A stretch of 38,874 nucleotides of DNA, taken from Acidimicrobiales bacterium (GTDB lineage: Bacteria; Actinomycetota; Acidimicrobiia; Acidimicrobiales; VFJN01). The DNA lies in NCBI GenBank assembly GCA_030681555.1, contig JAUXRW010000079.1, positions 1 to 38,874 of the forward strand. Reading direction: 5' to 3'. Positions 32,187 to 38,874 of the stretch are shown piece by piece. The number at the start of each line of letters is the position of its first letter. Positions within the stretch are counted from its first letter, which is position 1. A model generated the notes under the pieces. That model saw only the letters and a list, made by a program, of their open reading frames with translations. It had not been told where the DNA came from and did not search any database. The position numbers and the translations under genes are program-made.

Positions 32187-34127
32187 CTAAGCCTGGTCGG
32201 TCCAGGCGATGAGGACGGCCTCGACCGGCTCGGCGATTCCCTTGAGCTCGAGGGTGCGCTGGCCGGCCACGGCCACGGCTTGCTCACAGGTTGCGACGAG
32301 GTCGGCGCTGGCCAGCACCTCGCCGGGTCCGGCGGCTGCGGAGATGCGCGCAGCACGTGTGACCGCCGATCCGAAGTAGTCGTCGTCACGCGCCGAGGCC
32401 TCGCCGGCGTGGAGGCCGATGCGGACGGTCGGCGCGAACCCATGCTCGGCACCATGACGGGCGAGGGCGCGCTGGATCGCGGCGGCACAGCCGATGCCGT
32501 CACCAGGCTGGCCGAAGACCGCGAAGAACCCGTCCCCGCCGTGCTTGACCTCTTCTCCGCGCCACCGATCGAACTCGGCGCGCAACGTCCGGTCATGCCA
32601 GCGCAGCAGCTGCTCCCAGGCAGCGTCACCCATTGCTTCGGCCAGTCGCGTCGAGTCGACGATGTCCGAGAACAAGAAGGTGCGCACGGTCCGGAGAGCA
32701 GGCGCATCATGAGCAGGACCGATGTCGAGGTCGACAGCCACGCCGGCTTCCGTCGCCATCCGCTCGGCGGCCTTGATCTCGAGGCGTGCGCCGGCGACGT
32801 CGCCGTCCGCGACGAGCGCCCTCGCCAGCAGGACGCGTGCCTCGACAGCTTCGTAGGGGGCGTCCAGCTCGCACCAGGTCCTGATCCCGCGCTGCAACGC
32901 CTCGATCGCAGCGGCGGTGTCTCCCCGGTGCAGGGCCAGTGCTCCGCGGGCTATCGCAGCGGCGGCCGCCGGGCCTTTCGTGCCGAGCCGTGTTGCCAGC
33001 GCCTCCAGCTCGGCGACGCTTTCGGCGGCGGCGCGCTCGTCGCCGACCGCCAGCGACGCGTTGACGTGAACGGGGAGGACGAAGACCCGGCGCTCGCGTG
33101 CAAGGAACCCGGGGTCGCCGAGCGAGCGGTCGAGGCTCCGGACAGCCGCCTTGGCGTCGCCCTGGGCCAGCAGCAGGCGACCCCGCCCGGGTTGTCCGTC
33201 GTCACCCAGCGCCACGGCCTGCGCGAGGGCTTCCTCGGCGCCGGCCAGATCGCCTCGGCGAACCCGGATCTCCACCAGCTCGCTGAACCCCCACCCGGCG
33301 CTGTAGCGGTTCACCTCGAGGAGCTCCGCGCACGCTTGCATGACGCGTTCCTCGGCCTCAGCGAGGTGCCCATGGAGCCGGTCGATCTCGCCCTGATGGA
33401 ACCGGCACAGCCCGGTGTATCCAGCGATCGATTCTCGCTCGCAGTAGCGGGTCGAGACCTTTGTCCATTCGGTGGCGCGGCCCCAGTCGCACAGCGCTCG
33501 ACAGATCGAGATCACCGAGCAGTACACGTAGCCGGCGTGGATCGGCGCCACCCCCGGCCGCATCGCGAGCGCCGCTGCCTCGTCGACCAGCGGGATGACC
33601 TCTCGCATGCCGCCTTCCGCGACCGCGAGATGGGCCAGCCCCTGCACCGCGAGTGCCTCCATGCCCGGGCTGCGCACCCGCCGCGCGATCGCTCGCGCCT
33701 CGTTCAGCCCTGCGCGCGCCGCTGCGGTGTCCCCGGCCTCCATGTGCGTGAACGAAAGCGCCCACTGGGCCTGCGCATGCTCAGCCGACTCGGGCTGGTC
33801 CTGAAGGTGCTCCAGTGCCCGCAAGAAGCAGGTCAGCGCCACCGCTTCGTCGCCCATCTGCTTGTGGTGCCGCGCTTGTTCGAGGGCCATGCGCGCCGCA
33901 CCGGCGGCGCTGCCAGCATCCATGAAGCCGGTCTCGGCGCGCTCGAGCGAGTTGACGAAGCCCTCCTGATCGCCAGCCCAGCGGCACGACCACGCCAGAC
34001 GCTCGACATCGTCGGGAACAAGAGGGCTGCAGGCGTCGGCCTCCAGAAGCGCGGCGCGAGCAGCCGTCCAGTCATTCCGGTTGAAGGCGCTGCGGGCGCC
34101 GTCGAGGAGATGCTCGCTCCCAGACAC
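32187..34127 (-). CDS. TPR-rich protein with class III nucleotide cyclase domain
   Basis: A 646-residue protein. Residues ~1-470 are helical TPR-like repeats with AxxxxxxGD turns; residues 483-646 form a class III adenylate/guanylate cyclase domain. Metal Asp488 (FSDIVDST) and Asp532 (HGGDGF) are present, with Lys in EVKHGGD. In DYFGSAVTRAARI the usual transition-state Asn is Thr, while Arg is kept, so activity may be altered. GTG 34127 is favoured because GGAAGGA lies 7 nt upstream; GTG 34148 is the longer option. Cytoplasmic, no membrane helix. The stop is 23 bp from the nrdJ stop. It probably makes cAMP in response to an unknown partner. Confidence 0.85.
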   Translation of the reverse strand: MSGSEHLLDGARSAFNRNDWTAARAALLEADACSPLVPDDVERLAWSCRWAGDQEGFVNSLERAETGFMDAGSAAGAARMALEQARHHKQMGDEAVALTCFLRALEHLQDQPESAEHAQAQWALSFTHMEAGDTAAARAGLNEARAIARRVRSPGMEALAVQGLAHLAVAEGGMREVIPLVDEAAALAMRPGVAPIHAGYVYCSVISICRALCDWGRATEWTKVSTRYCERESIAGYTGLCRFHQGEIDRLHGHLAEAEERVMQACAELLEVNRYSAGWGFSELVEIRVRRGDLAGAEEALAQAVALGDDGQPGRGRLLLAQGDAKAAVRSLDRSLGDPGFLARERRVFVLPVHVNASLAVGDERAAAESVAELEALATRLGTKGPAAAAAIARGALALHRGDTAAAIEALQRGIRTWCELDAPYEAVEARVLLARALVADGDVAGARLEIKAAERMATEAGVAVDLDIGPAHDAPALRTVRTFLFSDIVDSTRLAEAMGDAAWEQLLRWHDRTLRAEFDRWRGEEVKHGGDGFFAVFGQPGDGIGCAAAIQRALARHGAEHGFAPTVRIGLHAGEASARDDDYFGSAVTRAARISAAAGPGEVLASADLVATCEQAVAVAGQRTLELKGIAEPVEAVLIAWTDQA

Positions 34128-34515
34128 ACCAGCATCCTTCCACGCCACCCCAAGGCCGTCTCTCGTCGGTCGACGGTCCCAGCAATGGCATCAGGTGGTG
34201 GGTGGCCAAGCTCCCGGTGAGCTCGACGAACGAGCCGGGCGTGCCGCGGGTGCGTTCGCTGGCAGGGATGGGGCGAGTTGCCCATGGCTCAGGGTCCGAC
34301 TGACCTCGATACTCGTTGTGGGCCTCGCTGGCTTGGCTCGCGTTCCTGTCCGATCCGGGCGCGGAGGGCGGGACTGGCAATGCTGCCAACGAGGCGGACT
34401 TCGTGGGGTTGATGGCGGTCGCGCTCGCCGTTGCCTTCGCCGTCGGCTACCTCTGGCATCGCCGCTCGGGCGACTGACAGCTCCGTTGACCGGGCGGTCC
34501 CCTCGACGGCGCCGC
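34128..34515. other. 388-bp region between cyclase and DUF72 genes
   Basis: No established gene. One doubtful 53-codon membrane ORF (34316-34477) is described separately. A GACCG-GG-CGGTC inverted repeat lies near 34488-34499, before the DUF72 stop, and may be a weak terminator or operator. No promoter for the cyclase gene was convincing. Confidence 0.45.
34316..34477 (+). CDS. Doubtful small membrane protein or fragment
   Basis: A TTG-started 53-codon frame with two hydrophobic stretches: WASLAWLAFL near the start, and FVGLMAVALAVAFAVGYLW followed by HRRSGD. The pattern (helix, polar loop, helix, basic end) is plausible for a small two-helix membrane protein. No Shine-Dalgarno is present and the start is weak. 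It could instead be the C-terminal remnant of a longer membrane protein. A second in-frame start is ATG 34412. Confidence 0.3.
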   Translation: MWASLAWLAFLSDPGAEGGTGNAANEADFVGLMAVALAVAFAVGYLWHRRSGD

Positions 34516-35247
34516 CTACGCAGGAGCGACGCCGAGCAGGTCGAGGAAGCGCTCGGCGTCGCCCACGCGCGGGAGGTTGTTGAACAGGACGTAGGGGCTC
34601 GGCCGGTCCGCGACGAGGTCGCGCAGCCGTCGCAGCTCCTCCTGGGAGTGCACGTGGCGGGACCCGGTGGTGCCGTGCAGGCGGTAGTAGGTGCCGTCAG
34701 GCGTGACCGTCTCCGTCTGCATCGGGTCGACGACGTGCACGAGGTCGAGGTCGTGGCACAGCTCGGTGAGCAGCGGGGTGGGCCAGTCGCCCCTGGGCTC
34801 CCAGAGCAGCCGACCCTCCGGGCGGGCCACCGTCGTCACGAAGGTGCGTAGCCGCTCGACGTTCGCGTCCGTCGGCCGGAAGCTCTTCGGGCACTGCAGC
34901 AGGACGGCCGTGGCACCGAGGATCCGAGCGCACTCGAGGGTGCGCTCCCACGCTCGGAGCACCGGCGGGGTCGACCGGAAGGCGCCCACCTGCCCGTGGT
35001 CCTCCGGCGGCAGCCCTCGCTTGAGCCGCCGGTAGGTGGGGCTCCCGGACTCGTGCGTCACGAGCTGCCACGCCTTGCTCGTGAACTCGAAGTCGTTCGG
35101 CACCTCGGAGCGCCACCGCCGCAGGAGCGCGTCAGCCGGCGGCTCGTAGAAGGTGTGCTGTACCTCCAGGAGCGGGAACGTGCGGAGGTAGGCCGCTCGC
35201 GAGATCGTCCACCCGCACAGGCCGACGCGGGCCCCTGCTCCGGTCAT
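34516..35247 (-). CDS. DUF72 (YecE-like) family protein
   Basis: A 243-residue TIM-barrel-like protein of the DUF72 family: VGLCGW near the start, LEVQHTFYEPP (the NSTFY-like strand), FEFTSKAWQLVTHE, a central LLQCPKSFRPT and the late YYRLHG and SPYVLFNN. The family function is not established. Compared with typical members, the start region CGWTISRAAYLRTFPLLEVQ is shortened. Its ATG overlaps the stop of the upstream ferredoxin gene by 4 bases (ATGA), so the two are translationally coupled. Confidence 0.83.
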   Translation of the reverse strand: MTGAGARVGLCGWTISRAAYLRTFPLLEVQHTFYEPPADALLRRWRSEVPNDFEFTSKAWQLVTHESGSPTYRRLKRGLPPEDHGQVGAFRSTPPVLRAWERTLECARILGATAVLLQCPKSFRPTDANVERLRTFVTTVARPEGRLLWEPRGDWPTPLLTELCHDLDLVHVVDPMQTETVTPDGTYYRLHGTTGSRHVHSQEELRRLRDLVADRPSPYVLFNNLPRVGDAERFLDLLGVAPA

Positions 35248-35474
35248 CGAACCTCGGGGGACGCAGGGGTGCCCTCAGCGTCGAGGAGGCGGATGGCACC
35301 GACCGGGCACAGGTCGGCGACCTCCCGCAAGCGCTCGTCGGAGAGCTCCGCGCCGGGGCGCACGATGGCGAGGGCCTCGGGACCGTCCTGGTAGGCGAAG
35401 GCCTCTGGAGCCTCGAGCACGCATGCCCCCGAGCTGACGCACACGGCGTGGTCGACCTCGGCGCGCAGTGCCAT
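35244..35474 (-). CDS. [3Fe-4S]-type ferredoxin
   Basis: A 76-residue small acidic ferredoxin. The cluster pattern is C12-x2-S15-x2-C18 and C56-Pro. Having Ser where a fourth Cys could sit is typical of [3Fe-4S] ferredoxins that feed electrons to P450s and other oxygenases in actinobacteria. Visible motifs are VDHAVCVSSGACVLEAPEAF and ADLCPVGAIRL. GGGGAGG directly abuts the ATG, too close for a normal Shine-Dalgarno, with TAACCG just before. It overlaps the DUF72 gene and lies 72 bp downstream of the methyltransferase gene on the same strand. Its partner is not identified. Confidence 0.88.
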   Translation of the reverse strand: MALRAEVDHAVCVSSGACVLEAPEAFAYQDGPEALAIVRPGAELSDERLREVADLCPVGAIRLLDAEGTPASPEVR

Positions 35475-35498
35475 CCTCCCCGGTTACCCGCACCGGTC

Positions 35499-35513
35499 CG
35501 CCGGCATCCGGCG
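35499..35513. terminator. GC hairpin after the methyltransferase gene
   Basis: CGCCGG-CAT-CCGGCG forms a perfect 6-bp stem with a 3-nt loop in the 72-bp gap between the methyltransferase stop and the ferredoxin start. No T-run follows, so it may only attenuate transcription. Confidence 0.35.
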
Positions 35514-35546
35514 TGCGACGGGCAGGGGAGCTCAGGTGAACGTCTG

Positions 35547-36341
35547 TCAGCGACGGGCGCGCCGGGCGGACACGACGAGGTAGCGGCTCGTGCTCCGGAA
35601 CGCCTCCGGGTCCTCGTTGTGCGTCCGCAGCACATCGAGCAGCTCTCGTCGGGCCGCTGCTTCGATTCCACGTCGCTGAAGCACCTCGAAGGCCGTCACC
35701 GCCAGGGGATGGGTGGCCAGCTCGGTCTCGAGGTAGGCCTCCGGGTTCGCCGCCTGGAAGGACAGCTCCTGGGGTCCGGCAACGTTCGCGACCATCCCAT
35801 GGCGTGAGAAGAGGCTGCTCAGCTCGGCGGCGTCGTGCCACGCGAACCTGGGTGCGGGCGCCGGCGCTCCCAGTGCCGTGCGCACCAGTTCCTGCATTGC
35901 ACCGGCGAAGGCTCCGAGGGCGCCGCCGGGGACCCACGCCGTGAACAGGATGCGGCCGGCAGGCGTGAGCACCCGGCTCAGCTCGGCCGCCGCCGCCTCG
36001 GGGTCTGGAGCGAAGACCACGGCGAAGTTGGAGAGGACGCAGTCGAAGGCCGCGTCAGGAGCGGGGATCGCCGCCGCCTCGCCCTCCGCGAACGTGACCT
36101 CCAGCCCTCGCTCGGCTGCGCTCTCGGCGGCGACGGCGAGCAACCGCGGTGACGGATCCACGGCCGTGACCGACGCACCGGCGGCCGCGGCGAGGAGCGC
36201 GGCGTTCCCCGTCCCGCACCCCACATCGATCACCGTCTCGCCCTCGCTGACGTCGGCGGCACCGACCAGGACCTCGGCCGCGGGCAGCAGCAGCTGTGCG
36301 GTCCGCTCGTAGTGGCCGACTCCCCAATCACCTACCGACAC
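35547..36341 (-). CDS. Class I SAM-dependent methyltransferase
   Basis: A 264-residue methyltransferase. Motif I is VIDVGCGTGNAALLAAAAG (Asp39-Gly45 core), the acidic ribose-binding residue is in VTAVDPS, then FAEGEAAAIPAPDAAFDCVLS (motifs II-III) and RVLTPAGRILFTAW. It resembles the UbiE-like group that methylates small molecules; the substrate is unknown. GTG 36341 lies 4 nt after the monooxygenase stop, so the two genes are one operon. That pairing suggests oxidation and methylation of the same compound, which is inference. Confidence 0.87.
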   Translation of the reverse strand: MSVGDWGVGHYERTAQLLLPAAEVLVGAADVSEGETVIDVGCGTGNAALLAAAAGASVTAVDPSPRLLAVAAESAAERGLEVTFAEGEAAAIPAPDAAFDCVLSNFAVVFAPDPEAAAAELSRVLTPAGRILFTAWVPGGALGAFAGAMQELVRTALGAPAPAPRFAWHDAAELSSLFSRHGMVANVAGPQELSFQAANPEAYLETELATHPLAVTAFEVLQRRGIEAAARRELLDVLRTHNEDPEAFRSTSRYLVVSARRARR

Positions 36342-36345
36342 CCGC

Positions 36346-37731
36346 CTAGTTCACCACCTCTCGCCCGTCGGCGAGCTGGGTCAGGCGGGCGAGGCCGGCT
36401 TCGGCGTGCGCCTGCAGGCGAGTGGTCGCGGCCACGACCTCCGGATCGGCGCGACGGCTCGGGTCGATGCGGGCGGGGTTCAGCTCGCAGCCGTTGGCCC
36501 ATGCCGCGATGTCGGGCTCGGCGCCGTAGGTCCGTGCCGCCACGGCGCCGCGTGCCTGCATGCGGGCCCACTCGGTCAGGGTGTTGCCGTAGGCATTCGC
36601 AGGGCACACCCGGTTGCGCTCGCGGTCGTCGTCGCGCGTCGCCTCCACGTAGCCGGCCAGCGCCGCGCAGAAGCACGGGAACCCGGCGCGGATCGTCTGG
36701 AGCCGGATGACGTCCGGTCCCCAGATCGGGACCATCGGCGGGTGCTGCAGCCCCGAGGCCGCGCAGTGCACGACGACGGCACCGGGGGGCAGCGGAACCT
36801 CGCCCTTGTCGAGCACGACGGCCTCCGCGGTCACGTGGCGGATCCGGCCCATTCGCACCACGTGCTCGACGGTGCGCAGCAGGTCGAGCTCCCAGGTCGC
36901 GAGCGTCGGGGCCTTGGCCATGCTCGGGGCGACCTGCGGGTCGATCCGGAGCATGACGCCAGCGGTCTCGAGGCGCAGGAACAGGTCGTCGAGGGAGGCG
37001 GCGTCGGCCGCTGCCGCCATCGTGTCGGCGGCCAGCCCGATGGCCACCGCCGGGTCCGGCTGCACGACGGCGCGGTTGAGCATCCAGGGATCCCGCGGTC
37101 GGATCCACACGATCCCATCGGGATCGACGCCGTTGCGAAGGAGCCAGACGATGCCGTCGGTCGCCGTCTTGCCCGAGCCGACGAACACGTACGCCGTCGG
37201 ATCACCGTCGAGCCTCGCCAGCTCGTTGATCGTGACGACGTGCGCCCCGGGCGTGACGGCGAAGGGGGGCGGCGTCGTGGCCGGGATCGACGGAGCAAGG
37301 TAGGCGGCGTCGACGACCCGCCGTCGCACGCGCACCCGCACCTCCTCGCCGGTGGGCGATGTCGCGATGTGGCCCGTGCTGTCGATCCGATGCTCGTGGC
37401 CGGCCAGGAACGTCACCCGGCCGGAGCCGAGGAAGCGGCGGCGGAGGGCGTCGTCGTAGTAGGCGAGGATCTCGGCCCTGTGCGCCCGCTCGTGCAGGCC
37501 CGCCTCTGGTCCCTCCTGCTGGATCGAGCCGCTCCCGAGGGGCGTCGAGGCGACGCCGTAGAAGCGCGACGCCTGGTGGAGCTGCACGAAGGGGTAGGCG
37601 TCCTGCCAGTGCCCGCCCGGAGCGGGCCGGCGGTCGAGGAGGGTGACGTGGACGTCGGCGTGGTCGATCAGCGCGTCCGTGAACGCCATCCCCATGGCCC
37701 CCGCGCCCACGACCAGGTAGTCGGTGTCCAC
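36346..37731 (-). CDS. FAD/NAD(P)-binding monooxygenase-like protein
   Basis: A 461-residue flavoprotein. The N-terminal FAD fold shows GAGAMG at 9-14, the strand end LLDRR and GGHW at 39-42. A second dinucleotide motif, VGSGKTATDG near 184-193, fits NADPH binding as in flavin monooxygenases and lysine/ornithine hydroxylases. The classic FMO fingerprint FxGxxxHxxx(Y/F) is not seen, so the exact subclass is open. There is no membrane helix. The GTG start has no good Shine-Dalgarno. A TACGTT sequence about 65 bp upstream on this strand is a possible -10. It is divergent from lhr across 188 bp. Confidence 0.82.
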   Translation of the reverse strand: MDTDYLVVGAGAMGMAFTDALIDHADVHVTLLDRRPAPGGHWQDAYPFVQLHQASRFYGVASTPLGSGSIQQEGPEAGLHERAHRAEILAYYDDALRRRFLGSGRVTFLAGHEHRIDSTGHIATSPTGEEVRVRVRRRVVDAAYLAPSIPATTPPPFAVTPGAHVVTINELARLDGDPTAYVFVGSGKTATDGIVWLLRNGVDPDGIVWIRPRDPWMLNRAVVQPDPAVAIGLAADTMAAAADAASLDDLFLRLETAGVMLRIDPQVAPSMAKAPTLATWELDLLRTVEHVVRMGRIRHVTAEAVVLDKGEVPLPPGAVVVHCAASGLQHPPMVPIWGPDVIRLQTIRAGFPCFCAALAGYVEATRDDDRERNRVCPANAYGNTLTEWARMQARGAVAARTYGAEPDIAAWANGCELNPARIDPSRRADPEVVAATTRLQAHAEAGLARLTQLADGREVVN

Positions 37732-37875
37732 CGAGGCCCACTCTGCCCCGTCCTGCGCACGCGTGCTGGCCGTCCTCCAGGTTCGGGCCGTGGCGCCGAA
37801 CGTAAGCTTCCTGCGGTCGACGACCGGTGCCCGCAGTGCCTCTCATGATCGAAGGCCGGGTGCGCCGACCTGCGG

Positions 37876-37895
37876 GACGCCCCTCCGGGGGTGTC
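37876..37895. repeat. Hairpin-forming inverted repeat before lhr
   Basis: GACGCCCC-TCCG-GGGGTGTC forms an 8-bp stem (one G-T pair) with a 4-nt loop in the divergent lhr/monooxygenase region. Its location 12 bp upstream of the lhr -10 suggests an operator, or a structure in the leftward leader. Confidence 0.4.
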
Positions 37896-37907
37896 ACACG
37901 GCAGACC

Positions 37908-37913
37908 TAAGGT
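37908..37913 (+). promoter_or_regulatory. -10 hexamer TAAGGT, leaderless lhr promoter
   Basis: TAAGGT lies 6 nt before GTG 37920, the shortest spacing in the set. ACCT-A-AGGT makes a small dyad over it. Confidence 0.5.
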
Positions 37914-37919
37914 GACCGC

Positions 37920-38874
37920 GTGTCCGCCCCGACGCAGGAGCCGCTGTTCGACCCGCTCGAGCTGGACACCGTCACGGCCGACACGACGCTGTTGCCGAGC
38001 GTGGAGCTGCACCCGGCCGTCGCCGCCTGGTTCCGTGAGCGGTTCCCCGACGGGCCGACACCGGCGCAGGAAGCGGCCTGGCCCGCCATCGCCGCCGGCG
38101 ACCACACCCTCGTGGCCGCGCCCACCGGCTCCGGCAAGACGCTGGCCGGGTTCCTCATGGCGATCAACCGCCTGTACCTCGCCCACGCCCACGGGCACGG
38201 CGTCGCCGGCACGAGGGTCGTCTACGTCTCGCCGCTCAAGGCGCTGGCCGTCGACATCGCCGAGAACCTCGAGCGGCCGCTCCGGGAGATCGGCGCGCAG
38301 GCCAGGCGGTTAGGGCTGAGCGCGCCCGACCTCACCGTCGGGGTCCGCACCGGCGACACCACCAGCAGCGAGCGGGCAGCGATGCTGCGATCGCCGCGCA
38401 CGTTCGTCGTCACCACGCCGGAGTCGCTCTACCTGCTGGTCACCGCGGCCAAGAGCCGGAGCACGCTCGGCACGGTCGACACGGTCATCGTCGACGAGAT
38501 CCACGCCCTGGCCCGGGACAAGCGGGGGAGCCACCTCTGCCTGACGCTCGAACGGCTCGCCCACGTGTGCGAGGTTCCCCCGGCGCGGGTGGGGCTCTCG
38601 GCGACGCAGAAACCGATCGAGGTGGTCGCGGCCCTGCTCGTCGGCACGCGCACGAACCCCGACGGTCGGCCTCGATGCACGATCGTCGACACGGGCCACC
38701 GCCGGGCCCTCGACGTCACGCTCGAGCTGCCCGACGGTGAGCTCGAGGCGATGGCGTCCGCCGCGCAGATGGACAACGTGCTCGACCGGATCGCCGACCA
38801 CGTGGCAGGCCACCGCACGACCATCGTGTTCGTCAACACCCGTCGCCTCGCCGAGCGGCTGGCCCACGAGCTCG
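37920..38874 (+). CDS. lhr: Lhr-type large DEAD/DEAH helicase (5' part)
   Basis: The first 318 codons of a gene cut by the window end. The product has a Q-motif region (PTPAQEAAWPAIAAG), Walker A APTGSGKT, motif Ia VSPLKALAVD, TTPESLYLL, Walker B VDEIHALARDKRGSHL, and SAT in GLSATQKP. Domain 2 begins at IVFVNTRRLAERLAHE. LKALAVDI and the DEIHALARDKRGSHLCLTLERL arrangement are typical of Lhr, a 3'-5' ssDNA translocase induced with DNA-repair genes in mycobacteria. Full Lhr is about 1,500 residues, so most of the gene lies outside. GTG 37920 is set by the -10 upstream. No LexA box is seen. Confidence 0.92.
   Translation, partial: MSAPTQEPLFDPLELDTVTADTTLLPSVELHPAVAAWFRERFPDGPTPAQEAAWPAIAAGDHTLVAAPTGSGKTLAGFLMAINRLYLAHAHGHGVAGTRVVYVSPLKALAVDIAENLERPLREIGAQARRLGLSAPDLTVGVRTGDTTSSERAAMLRSPRTFVVTTPESLYLLVTAAKSRSTLGTVDTVIVDEIHALARDKRGSHLCLTLERLAHVCEVPPARVGLSATQKPIEVVAALLVGTRTNPDGRPRCTIVDTGHRRALDVTLELPDGELEAMASAAQMDNVLDRIADHVAGHRTTIVFVNTRRLAERLAHEL

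Noticed and set aside
1-38874. CRISPR arrays, insertion sequences, integrases, tRNA/rRNA genes and prophage genes.
   Set aside because: No spaced direct repeats, transposase or integrase motifs, tRNA-like cloverleaf or rRNA sequence were found on reading both strands.

Overview
The window is GC-rich, densely packed DNA with many GTG starts and no IS element, phage gene, CRISPR array, tRNA or rRNA that I could find. Gene order (dapA-rnj; ftsK; rimO-pgsA-cinA-recA; miaB-miaA-dapF-hflX; lexA/LysM-nrdR) is that of an actinobacterial chromosome. The succinylase diaminopimelate route, B12-dependent ribonucleotide reductase and actinobacterial-type LexA boxes fit this. An Acidimicrobiia-like lineage is my best guess; it is an inference, not a database result.

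Layout. 1-7726: a ferritin-like di-iron protein, a winged-helix protein, dapA, rnj (RNase J), mutM and ftsK, all rightward. 7723-9386: a membrane-anchored unknown protein (leftward) and an SMP-30-type lactonase (rightward). 9464-13796: rimO, pgsA, cinA and recA. 14260-20315: miaB, a GNAT acetyltransferase, miaA, dapF, hflX and a succinyl-DAP aminotransferase, several with 4-base overlaps. 20329-22424: dapD and dapE, divergent. 22439-25757: a subtilisin-like protease and lexA (leftward), a LysM membrane protein and nrdR (rightward). 25758-28772: a RibD-type reductase, a VIT-family transporter, a gene remnant, and a MarR regulator divergent from yceI. 29257-32163: nrdJ. 32187-37731: accessory leftward genes (TPR-class III cyclase, DUF72 protein, ferredoxin, methyltransferase, flavin monooxygenase). 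37920-end: the start of an Lhr-type helicase gene.

Function. Five diaminopimelate genes (dapA, C, D, E, F) supply peptidoglycan and lysine precursors. DapF carries Ser where the first catalytic Cys normally sits. recA, lexA and the LysM gene form an SOS set with recognisable LexA boxes. nrdR and nrdJ link deoxynucleotide supply to this neighbourhood. miaA, miaB, rimO, hflX and rnj serve translation and RNA metabolism.

Regulation. Eleven genes have a TANNNT -10 hexamer 6-10 nt upstream of the start codon and no clear Shine-Dalgarno, so they are predicted to be leaderless. Regulated genes (recA, lexA, yceI, and probably the LysM gene and nrdJ) instead have a -35/-10 pair, a 5' UTR and a Shine-Dalgarno. 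A MarR/yceI control region has twin operators 32 bp apart. The 484-bp region before nrdJ holds DnaA-box-like sites and a possible leader element. I see no clearly new multi-gene defence or biosynthetic system. The most unusual items are the DapF substitution, the regulatory architectures and the monooxygenase-methyltransferase-ferredoxin-DUF72 set.
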